A stretch of 9,516 nt of DNA, taken from NCBI GenBank assembly GCA_934427095.1, contig CAKRYM010000044.1, positions 1 through 9,516 on the forward strand, read 5' to 3'. A program made the translations under genes and the position numbers. This stretch comes from an uncultured Bacillota bacterium. Its GTDB lineage: Bacteria; Bacillota; Dehalobacteriia; UBA4068. A model generated the notes under the pieces. It was given only the letters and a program-made list of their open reading frames with translations, was not told where the DNA came from and made no database searches. Positions 1-5,006 of this stretch are shown piece by piece (within the stretch, counting starts at the first letter, position 1; the number at the start of each line of letters is the position of its first letter).

Positions 1-165
1 CATCAGCTGGGTTTCGGTGACGATTTTGGTGGGCATCAGATTAAGGATCAGAAGATTCAGGGGACGGATATCCTGGCTTAACGCCCGGGTTTCCGTCATC
101 ACAAAAATATTTTCGTTTTGCAATATCCCGGTTGCCGGTAACCGGTTGGGGATCTTAATGGGCAT
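1..165 (-). CDS. metA: Homoserine O-acyltransferase MetA, N-terminal fragment (cut by the window start)
   Basis: Acylates the hydroxyl of homoserine, the first committed step of methionine synthesis in the cytoplasm. I translated 55 codons from the leftward strand. The protein starts MPIKIPNRLPATGIL and continues through ENIFVMTETRA, QDIRPLNLLILNLMP and TKIVTETQLM, the highly conserved N-terminus of the MetA family. The rest, including the catalytic Cys and His and the residue that decides acetyl- versus succinyl-CoA use, lies outside the window. The ATG at 165 is preceded by AAGGGGGA at a normal distance. The gene begins 53 bp after the metY stop on the same strand with no strong terminator between, so the two probably form an operon. 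Because MetY uses O-acetylhomoserine, I infer that this MetA is an acetyltransferase, as is common in Bacillota. Confidence 0.9.
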   Translation of the reverse strand, partial: MPIKIPNRLPATGILQNENIFVMTETRALSQDIRPLNLLILNLMPTKIVTETQLM

Positions 166-218
166 GAACGATTCCCCCTTAATAGGTCTTAGATTTTCAG
201 AGAAGCCTGTGCTTCAGG

Positions 219-1508
219 TTATTTCCGCAGAGCCTGTTCCAAATCGGCAATAATATCGTCCACATTTTCCAAACCAACGGAAAGCCGGATCAAATCTGGG
301 GACACGCCAGCTGCTACCAATTCTTCATCACTCATTTGCCGATGGGTAGAACTGGCCGGATGCAGACAGCAAGTTCTGGCATCAGCCACATGGGTAACAA
401 TGGAAGCAATACGCAATTTTTTCATGAAAGCTTCGGCTCCAGCACGGCCGCCTTTTACCCCAAAGCTCACGACGCCACAGCTACCTTTGGGCAAATATTT
501 CTGTGCCAACGTATGGCAAGGGTCTCCAGGTAGACCGCTATATTTCACCCAGGAAACCTCAGGATGTTGGTTCAAATACTCAGCTACTTTTAAGGCGCTT
601 TCGCTGTGCCGCTGCATACGCAAATGCAAGCTTTCCAAACCTAAATTCAGTAAAAAGGCGTTTTGCGGGGACTGCATAGAGCCTAAATCCCGCATCAGCT
701 GTACCGTCGCCTTGGTGATATATGCACCTTCAAGGCCAAAGCGCTCCGTATACGTCACACCATGGTAACTTTCATCTGGCGTACAAAGCCCAGGGTATTT
801 ATCCGCATGCTTTGTCCAATCAAATTTGCCGCTGTCTACGACACAACCACCCAAAGAAGCGGCATGGCCGTCCATATATTTGGTGGTAGAATGAGTAATA
901 ATATCCGCCCCAAAGGCGAAAGGCCGGCAAAGAACCGGGGTAGCAAAGGTATTATCCACAATCAGTGGTACGCCATGGGCGTGAGCCGCAGCGGCAAAAC
1001 GTTCAATATCAAACACAATCAGTGCAGGATTAGCAATGGTTTCCCCAAACACCGCTTTGGTGTTGGGACGGAAAGCGGCCTCCAATTCTTCGTCAGAACA
1101 ATCCGGCGAAACAAAAGTAAACTCTATGCCCATACGTTTCATGGTAACGGCAAAGAGATTATACGTCCCCCCATAAATGGTGGAAGAAGAAACAATATGG
1201 TCGCCGCAAGAGGCAATGTTAAATACACTATAAAAGCTGGCGGCTTGTCCAGAAGAAGTCAACATGGCTGCTGTACCACCTTCTAACGCCGCAATTTTTG
1301 CCGCGACATAATCATTGGTAGGGTTTTGCAGGCGGCTATAAAAATAACCGCTAGCCTCCAGGTCAAAAAGTTTGCCCATGGCTTCGCTGGTTTCGTATTT
1401 AAAAGTGGTGCTTTGAATAATGGGAATTTGCCGGGGTTCACCATTCCCAGGTTGATAACCAGCCTGCAAGCAAAGAGTTTCTATATCATAATCATTCATG
1501 TTGCCCAT
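219..1508 (-). CDS. metY: O-acetylhomoserine sulfhydrylase (O-acetylhomoserine aminocarboxypropyltransferase), PLP enzyme
   Basis: Cytoplasmic PLP enzyme that makes homocysteine from O-acetylhomoserine and sulfide (direct sulfhydrylation). The 429-residue length is typical of MetY and longer than the roughly 380-400 residues of most cystathionine gamma-synthases (MetB). Visible Cys/Met-metabolism family features are YSRLQNPT near residues 57-64 (phosphate-binding Tyr and Arg), the Asp of VDNTFATP at 185, and the PLP Schiff-base Lys210 in HSTTKYMDGH. The insertion after that lysine (about 224-255, with DESYHG) is also MetY-like. The start at 1508 is chosen over the in-frame ATG at 1499 because AGGAGG (1518-1523) lies 9 nt upstream of it. 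It precedes metA, which makes its co-substrate, on the same strand. A related acetylhomoserine-using lyase role cannot be fully excluded. Confidence 0.93.
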   Translation of the reverse strand: MGNMNDYDIETLCLQAGYQPGNGEPRQIPIIQSTTFKYETSEAMGKLFDLEASGYFYSRLQNPTNDYVAAKIAALEGGTAAMLTSSGQAASFYSVFNIASCGDHIVSSSTIYGGTYNLFAVTMKRMGIEFTFVSPDCSDEELEAAFRPNTKAVFGETIANPALIVFDIERFAAAAHAHGVPLIVDNTFATPVLCRPFAFGADIITHSTTKYMDGHAASLGGCVVDSGKFDWTKHADKYPGLCTPDESYHGVTYTERFGLEGAYITKATVQLMRDLGSMQSPQNAFLLNLGLESLHLRMQRHSESALKVAEYLNQHPEVSWVKYSGLPGDPCHTLAQKYLPKGSCGVVSFGVKGGRAGAEAFMKKLRIASIVTHVADARTCCLHPASSTHRQMSDEELVAAGVSPDLIRLSVGLENVDDIIADLEQALRK

Positions 1509-1560
1509 TGTGTATTTCCTCCTGGATAAACTGGCTAAAAACGCATAAACGTTACCTTTG

Positions 1561-1581
1561 ATTATAACTTATGCTTATGAT
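1561..1581. promoter_or_regulatory. Imperfect dyad over the metY -10 box and spacer, possible operator
   Basis: ATTATAA (1561-1567) and TTATGAT (1575-1581) are inverted copies matching at 6 of 7 positions around a 7-bp centre. On the leftward strand the same stretch reads as tandem CATAAG units followed by TTATAAT. Its position over the -10 box and spacer is where a repressor would act. The symmetry is imperfect and AT-rich, so chance is possible. No regulator is identified. Confidence 0.35.
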
Positions 1582-1590
1582 TTTTGTCAA
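1561..1590 (-). promoter_or_regulatory. Consensus SigA-type promoter for metY-metA
   Basis: On the leftward strand a perfect TTGACA (1590-1585) and a perfect TATAAT (1566-1561) are separated by 18 bp. Transcription should begin near 1554, giving a leader of about 45 nt before the metY start. That is too short for a SAM riboswitch or T-box, so any control is probably by a DNA-binding protein. Confidence 0.85.
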
Positions 1591-1658
1591 CATTAGGCCA
1601 ATGGTTTTATCCCAGGGCTGGGCTTGCTATTTCAAGAAAAGACAAAGCTTTTCAGCGT

Positions 1659-1694
1659 AAAAATATAAATCCTTAACGAAAAAATATAAACCTT
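1659..1694. repeat. Two short AT-rich direct repeats in the metY upstream region
   Basis: AAAAATATAAATCCTT (1659-1674) and AAAAATATAAACCTT (1680-1694) are near-identical and offset by 21 bp, about two helical turns. They are followed by a 14-bp perfect palindrome, TTTTAGGCCTAAAA, at 1696-1709. The whole 1591-1726 stretch has no open reading frame I can support. It lies between the terminator of the sigma operon and the metY promoter, with the repeats roughly 70-105 bp upstream of the metY -35 box. Function is unknown. Confidence 0.4.
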
Positions 1695-1726
1695 CTTTTA
1701 GGCCTAAAAACACAAGGCAAATAGCG

Positions 1727-1769
1727 AAAAAAATCCGAACCTACCAAAGCAGTTAAAGCAGGTTCGGAT
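1727..1769 (-). terminator. Intrinsic terminator of the sigma/anti-sigma operon
   Basis: On the leftward strand ATCCGAACCT (1769-1760) pairs perfectly with AGGTTCGGAT (1742-1733), a 10-bp stem with a 17-nt loop, followed directly by six U residues (1732-1727). It lies 37 bp past the anti-sigma stop and upstream of the metY promoter, so it insulates the two operons. Confidence 0.9.
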
Positions 1770-1806
1770 ATCAGGTGGCCGTTATTATTTTACTGAACAG
1801 ACCGAA

Positions 1807-3060
1807 TCAGTCGTCATCCTCATGTTCTAAGCTATAGTCCATGATTGCAGAAGTTTCTGCGTTAATTTCATATTCATACTCATACTCCCCAGACACAAAC
1901 TCCAGCTCATAGACGTTAATACCATCATCCTCATCCAACTCCATCTTAACAAAAGTTACGGCAGAAGAGGAGAGGCCAGCATGAGCCAAGGCAATTTCCT
2001 TGGCGCTCTCCAAGGAAATCAGATCAGCGTTTTGGGTTTGGTTGTAACCAGAAGAGGTAGAAGGAATCGCTTCATCATCTTTTTCCCGGCTATATTTTAC
2101 CACCGCCCCCGTGGAAGCATCAATGTCATACTCATATTCATAACCGTTGGCCATGAATTCGATTTCATAGACAAAGATCCCGTCTTCTGTGTCCATATCC
2201 ACTTCATAGCTGGTAAGATTTTCCATGGTAAACCCAGCGTGGGCTAAAGCGGCCGCCAAAGCGTTTTCTTGGCCAATATAAGCCTTCTCACTGGCGCTGC
2301 CCAGGGAAGAAACGCTGTCTAACGTCAAGGTATTGGACGTTAAAATGAGGTTTAGTTCATTAATGGACAAAGGCGCTAAATCCGCAAAGGTATGCTGCGT
2401 ATTGGCCTGTGTGTTCGTGGTCAAAATGCTCTGAATCAGCTGCGCTTTACCAATGGTAATGCCATATTGATCAGCCAGCGCCTGTAAGCTGCTATCATCA
2501 GAAATGGTTTGGCTGAGTACGGCGCCGGAAAAGCCGTCAGTCTGTAAAAGCGCATTCACTTCCTGCGCCAAACGATCCTGCAAAGCCGTATCCTGACTTC
2601 CATCCACCGTAATCAGGATAGAATTGGCTAAATCATTAAGATAACCATTTTTCAGCATAGAACCAATCAAAGCATTGACCGTTACATCAATATTGCTGCC
2701 GGAAAAATCCATCTCCCCCACAACAATACGCCCATCTTCATTGAGCGGAACCACATCCAAAACCCGCTCTTTCTGATTAACGGTAATCTGTATACTGGGA
2801 TTAACATCCAAGGAAACCGTAGAAGCCACAGCAAAATTACTGGTATAAGTCTGCACACCGAAAATACAGCCAAAGGCCAAGACCAAACAAGCAGCAATAT
2901 TCATGACATAACGCTGCCAAGATCTACGCGTTTGGGTGATGGGCATCATGACCACGGTATTCTTTGCTTCTTTACAGTCAGAGAGGATGGAATCCAGCTG
3001 ATCCGGAACGGCATGAGAAAACGCCACGTTGATTTTTTCCTTCAGTTCTGCGTCTTTCAT
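1807..3060 (-). CDS. RsgI-like membrane anti-sigma factor with two PepSY-like repeats
   Basis: Probable membrane-spanning regulator of the sigma factor encoded just upstream. Residues 1-50 form a cytoplasmic segment (MKDAELKEKINVAF, then PDQLDSIL), which I infer is the sigma-binding part. One transmembrane helix lies at about 52-72 (VMNIAACLVLAFGCIFGV). It is followed outside the membrane by STVSLDVNPSIQITVNQK and VVPLNEDG (80-109), matching the RsgI-like middle domain. This holds an Asn87-Pro88 pair at the place where RsgI proteins are known to self-cleave. The C-terminus has two similar segments (about 262-325 and 348-412), each with LAHAG and an EYEYEY-type acidic/tyrosine strand, which look like PepSY domains. 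The tail is acidic (EHEDDD). The start codon ATG overlaps the sigma stop (TGATG) and has GGAGAGGAG upstream, which suggests translational coupling. The trigger is unknown. Confidence 0.8.
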   Translation of the reverse strand: MKDAELKEKINVAFSHAVPDQLDSILSDCKEAKNTVVMMPITQTRRSWQRYVMNIAACLVLAFGCIFGVQTYTSNFAVASTVSLDVNPSIQITVNQKERVLDVVPLNEDGRIVVGEMDFSGSNIDVTVNALIGSMLKNGYLNDLANSILITVDGSQDTALQDRLAQEVNALLQTDGFSGAVLSQTISDDSSLQALADQYGITIGKAQLIQSILTTNTQANTQHTFADLAPLSINELNLILTSNTLTLDSVSSLGSASEKAYIGQENALAAALAHAGFTMENLTSYEVDMDTEDGIFVYEIEFMANGYEYEYDIDASTGAVVKYSREKDDEAIPSTSSGYNQTQNADLISLESAKEIALAHAGLSSSAVTFVKMELDEDDGINVYELEFVSGEYEYEYEINAETSAIMDYSLEHEDDD

Positions 3061-3653
3061 CAGTGCTCCTCTCCTTCATAAATTTTTCGCAATTTTTTGA
3101 TTGCCCGATTGTACTTAGAAAGCACAGTGGGTAAGGGCAACGCCAACAAATCCGCAATTTCCCGGTGTTTAAACCCCGACACTGCGTGCAATACCACAAT
3201 TTGACTTTCTTCTGTGGAAAGCTGTGTCAAGCATTGGGAAACAATCATACGATCTTCCTGGGTCATACCTGGGTTATTCAGGGAAAGCATATCTTGTTCC
3301 AGTTGATCCAAGGGCGATGATTTGCCTCTTTCCCGTAATTTTTTTAAACAAAGATTTTTGGTGATGGTTAAAATCCAAGCCATCGGTTTCCCACTGGAAC
3401 GATAACTTCCAGCCGCAGACCAAATCAAAACAAAACAGTCATGCAGAACGTCCTCTGCATCATGGCTATTTTTTAAGATGGAGAGGGCGAAACTATAAAT
3501 TGATGCGCTTGCGCAATGATACAAATTCTCCAAAGCGGAGGCGCTTTCTTCGGTAATGCCGGCCAGGTATTGATCAATGATTTCGCCGCTACAAGCCGTC
3601 TTTCTATTCTCTGCGGAAATCAGGCCAAACAAAACACATTCCACTCCCCTCAT
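3060..3653 (-). CDS. ECF-type RNA polymerase sigma factor (sigma-70 family)
   Basis: Directs RNA polymerase to alternative promoters, presumably when released from the anti-sigma protein encoded next. Sigma region 2 is seen at about 41-108, with AEDVLHDCFVLIWSAAGSYR and the -10-recognition helix WILTITKNLCLKKLRER. Region 4 lies at about 135-190, with the helix-turn-helix GFKHREIADLLALPLPTVLS followed by RAIKKLRK. There is no sigma region 3, and the length (197 aa or less) suits an ECF sigma. The start is uncertain: the ATG at 3653 has no ribosome binding site, whereas AGGGGAG (3644-3650) lies inside this reading frame upstream of an in-frame TTG at 3632, which would give 190 residues. The gene overlaps the anti-sigma start by one base. 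I found no convincing promoter upstream, and its own promoter may be an ECF type. Confidence 0.88.
   Translation of the reverse strand: MRGVECVLFGLISAENRKTACSGEIIDQYLAGITEESASALENLYHCASASIYSFALSILKNSHDAEDVLHDCFVLIWSAAGSYRSSGKPMAWILTITKNLCLKKLRERGKSSPLDQLEQDMLSLNNPGMTQEDRMIVSQCLTQLSTEESQIVVLHAVSGFKHREIADLLALPLPTVLSKYNRAIKKLRKIYEGEEH
3644..3650 (-). promoter_or_regulatory. Ribosome binding site pointing to a TTG start at 3632 for the sigma factor gene
   Basis: AGGGGAG on the leftward strand lies just inside the longest reading frame, with TTG (3632-3630) 11 nt downstream. The ATG at 3653 is preceded only by GGATTAACTAT, which has no Shine-Dalgarno match. The 11-nt spacing is on the long side, so the call is tentative. 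Confidence 0.4.
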
Positions 3654-3741
3654 ATAGTTAATCCATTACATCAGCTGTTTATTGCAAGGTGTTGAAAATT
3701 TTTTATGATTACGCGATTTTTTACAGAAACCTCTTGCCAGA

Positions 3742-3756
3742 GTTATCTGTGATAAT
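3742..3756. promoter_or_regulatory. Near-perfect copy of the GTTATC-N3-GATAAC operator upstream of the sigma operon
   Basis: GTTATC-TGT-GATAAT matches the palindrome found at acpP and fabK at 11 of 12 arm positions. It lies about 90 bp upstream of the sigma gene, beyond the tetR terminator, in the 3654-3786 stretch that must hold the sigma operon promoter. The rest of that stretch has no gene. Binding by the TetR protein is inference. Confidence 0.5.
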
Positions 3757-3786
3757 TTGTCGCATAACATAAATGCAGAGGCACAT

Positions 3787-3826
3787 AAAAAATGCCCTAG
3801 GCGCCAAAACTTAGCTAACTATGGCA
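3787..3826 (-). terminator. Probable intrinsic terminator of the tetR gene
   Basis: On the leftward strand TGCCATAG (3826-3819) pairs with CTAGGGCA (3800-3793) with one internal A-G mismatch and an 18-nt loop, then six U residues follow (3792-3787). It sits about 60 bp past the tetR stop. The stem is modest, so some read-through into the sigma operon is possible. Confidence 0.6.
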
Positions 3827-3887
3827 AAGGTCAGGCCTAAACGCTAAAACCAATGGGCTTAGGTTAAAAAACGCATCAAATAGACAA

Positions 3888-4469
3888 TTAAGTTGTCCAA
3901 GGCAGATTAAATTCCCGGTCAATCATCCCAACGATTTCGTCCATAACTTCAGGGGTATTAGGCATTTCCCCATTATCAATCATCATGGCTGCGCCATAAA
4001 GAATAGATCGTACCACAAACAGTTTAATCCGGGTCACCTCGGGAGGCATTTTTACCTCTTCACAATACTTTTTCACCAACTTATATGTTGTAGAGCTTAG
4101 CCTGCTCTTTAGTTTTTGATGTTGGGCGTCAAAGCTACGATCCTTGGACATCAACACAGAACGAAAATAAGGGTTTTCCACCAAAAAATTAATATATTCC
4201 CGGCAGATAGCCAAAAGCTGCTCCCGAGTGGAAGACGCATGTTCCTGAATCCGTTTACTCTGCCGTTGCGTCCAAAGGCTTTTCCCATACTCAATCACGG
4301 CTGCAATAAATTCATTTTTATTGGCAAAATGTTTATATGGCGCTGCGCAGGAAACCCCACAAACCGAGGCAATACGTCGAACGGAGAAATCATTTAACCC
4401 GTATTGGTTTAGTTCCAGCAAGCCCTCCTGCACTAGCTTTTTTTTCAAATTCTGCTCTTGAGCTGCCAT
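3888..4469 (-). CDS. TetR/AcrR-family transcriptional regulator, probable regulator of the fab operon
   Basis: One-component DNA-binding regulator of 193 residues, a normal TetR-family length. The N-terminal helix-turn-helix domain covers about residues 8-60: LVQEGLLELNQYGLNDFSVR, then IASVCGVSCAAPYKHFANKN, which contains the typical recognition helix and the Y-HF-NK motif. The helical C-terminal part (about 70-190) should bind the ligand and form the dimer, and its sequence does not reveal the ligand. The gene is divergent from acpP, and palindromes of TetR-operator type surround acpP and fabK, so control of fatty acid synthesis by an acyl-ACP, acyl-CoA or fatty acid is a reasonable inference. 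This role is filled by FapR or FabT in other Bacillota, which are different protein families. The ribosome binding site GGAGGG (4474-4479) lies 4 nt before the ATG. No operator copy lies on its own promoter. Confidence 0.88.
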   Translation of the reverse strand: MAAQEQNLKKKLVQEGLLELNQYGLNDFSVRRIASVCGVSCAAPYKHFANKNEFIAAVIEYGKSLWTQRQSKRIQEHASSTREQLLAICREYINFLVENPYFRSVLMSKDRSFDAQHQKLKSRLSSTTYKLVKKYCEEVKMPPEVTRIKLFVVRSILYGAAMMIDNGEMPNTPEVMDEIVGMIDREFNLPWTT

Positions 4470-4501
4470 AATACCCTCCGCTTTTTTTAATCAGCAAGCT
4501 T

Positions 4502-4531
4502 ATTATATGTCTTGAAAGGGCTTCCTGTCAA
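4502..4531 (-). promoter_or_regulatory. Consensus SigA-type promoter of tetR
   Basis: On the leftward strand TTGACA (4531-4526) and TATAAT (4507-4502) are both perfect and 18 bp apart. The start of transcription should be near 4495, giving a leader of about 25 nt. Its -35 box lies 9 bp from that of the opposing acpP promoter. Confidence 0.82.
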
Positions 4532-4557
4532 CCGCCAGGGTTGACAAAAACAGGAAG
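4521..4557. repeat. Nested inverted repeats between the divergent tetR and acpP promoters
   Basis: The inner repeat is TGTCAACC (4526-4533) and GGTTGACA (4539-4546), perfect 8-bp arms around a 5-bp centre, formed partly by the two -35 boxes. The outer repeat is CTTCCTG (4521-4527) and CAGGAAG (4551-4557), perfect 7-bp arms. The outer pair is not needed to make the -35 boxes, so the symmetry may be a protein site or may extrude as a hairpin. Confidence 0.55.
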
Positions 4558-4569
4558 AAGTGATATAAT
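4541..4569 (+). promoter_or_regulatory. Very strong SigA-type promoter of acpP and probably the fab operon
   Basis: TTGACA (4541-4546), a 17-bp spacer and TATAAT (4564-4569) are all consensus, and TG at 4561-4562 adds an extended -10. Transcription should begin around 4575-4577, so the palindrome at 4579-4595 occupies the first transcribed bases. Such a promoter suits the high demand for acyl carrier protein and leaves control to a repressor. Confidence 0.9.
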
Positions 4570-4578
4570 GCGCCATAA

Positions 4579-4595
4579 GGTTATCGGTGATAACC
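4579..4595. promoter_or_regulatory. Palindromic operator over the acpP transcription start
   Basis: GGTTATC-GGT-GATAACC has perfect 7-bp arms and begins 9 bp after the -10 box. A bound repressor here would block initiation or early elongation. The RNA copy would form a hairpin at the extreme 5' end of the acpP message, which might also stabilise it. The TetR protein encoded next door is the likely binder (inference). Confidence 0.7.
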
Positions 4596-4626
4596 AAAAT
4601 ACATTTATTTTTAAAGGAGATATACC

Positions 4627-4854
4627 ATGATTTTTGATGCAATAGCAGAATTGATCGCAGAACATAACGATTGTGACGTTTCCGAAATTACCATGGAAAG
4701 CACCTTTACCGAACTGGCCATCGATTCCCTGGATATGGTGGAAATGCTGATGAATCTCGAAGACAAAGTTGGTTTCGAAATTGAATTGGATCAAAAAGTA
4801 GAAACCGTGGGTGATCTGGTCAAATTCATCGAATCCAAAAAAGCGCAGGCATAA
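4627..4854 (+). CDS. acpP: Acyl carrier protein
   Basis: Small acidic cytoplasmic carrier of 75 residues that holds the growing acyl chain on a phosphopantetheine arm. The arm attaches to Ser34 in the motif IDSLDMVEMLMNLED, at the start of helix II, as in all type II ACPs. The flanking helices IFDAIAELIAEH (2-13) and VGDLVKFIESKK (61-72) complete the fold. Length and acidity are typical. The start is fixed by AAAGGAG (4613-4619) 7 nt upstream of the ATG. It is the first gene of the fab cluster, separated from fabK by 152 bp that carries a hairpin and two operators, so acpP can be expressed separately from the enzymes. The gene cannot tell whether this is the only ACP of the cell. Confidence 0.95.
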   Translation: MIFDAIAELIAEHNDCDVSEITMESTFTELAIDSLDMVEMLMNLEDKVGFEIELDQKVETVGDLVKFIESKKAQA

Positions 4855-4890
4855 TCCCCTATTTTTACCGCAATTATTTTATCCATCATC

Positions 4891-4910
4891 TTGGCTACTA
4901 AAGTAGCCAA
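4891..4910 (+). terminator. Hairpin after acpP, probable partial terminator
   Basis: TTGGCTAC (4891-4898) pairs with GTAGCCAA (4903-4910), a perfect 8-bp stem with a TAAA tetraloop, followed by ATAATTTTA. The U tract is interrupted, so termination is likely leaky. It lies 37 bp after the acpP stop and would raise acpP message over the downstream fab genes. Confidence 0.5.
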
Positions 4911-4923
4911 ATAATTTTACTCA

Positions 4924-4944
4924 TAAGTTATCACTGATAACTTA
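4924..4944. promoter_or_regulatory. 21-bp perfect palindromic operator upstream of fabK, terminator-like
   Basis: TAAGTTATC-ACT-GATAACTTA has perfect 9-bp arms around a 3-bp centre and contains the GTTATC-N3-GATAAC core. In rightward RNA it forms a 9-bp hairpin followed by AG and seven U residues (4947-4953), so it may also terminate transcription arriving from acpP. No clear -35/-10 pair was found for a separate fabK promoter. Confidence 0.65.
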
Positions 4945-4961
4945 AGTTTTTTTGTCGAATA

Positions 4962-4976
4962 GTTATCACTGATAAC
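4962..4976. promoter_or_regulatory. Second fabK-proximal operator
   Basis: GTTATC-ACT-GATAAC repeats the 15-bp core of the 4924-4944 site exactly, centre bases included. The two centres are 35 bp apart. It lies 20 bp before the fabK ribosome binding site (GGAGG, 4996-5000). Paired sites suggest cooperative binding or two overlapping control steps. Confidence 0.65.
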
Positions 4977-5006
4977 CTTTACTGCGCAAAGTGTTGGAGG
5001 ATTTAT

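Noticed and set aside
202..215. Small hairpin GAAGC-CTGT-GCTTC after the metY stop as a terminator
   Set aside because: A 5-bp stem with no U tract in the leftward direction. It would not separate metY from metA.
219..1508. Cystathionine gamma-synthase or gamma-lyase instead of MetY
   Set aside because: Length of 429 residues, the insertion after the PLP lysine and the neighbouring metA favour O-acetylhomoserine sulfhydrylase.
1509..1560. SAM riboswitch or T-box in the metY leader
   Set aside because: The consensus promoter at 1561-1590 leaves only about 45 nt of leader, too short for either fold, and no conserved motif is seen.
4116..4397. Rightward open reading frame opposite tetR, and similar frames opposite metY, fabD, fabG and fabF
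   Set aside because: They lie antisense to clear genes, lack ribosome binding sites and domain motifs, and read as low-complexity shadows.
4924..4976. Two identical 15-bp palindromes 35 bp apart as a possible CRISPR fragment
   Set aside because: Only two copies, both palindromic operators in a promoter region, with a single-copy relative at acpP. No array or cas gene is present.
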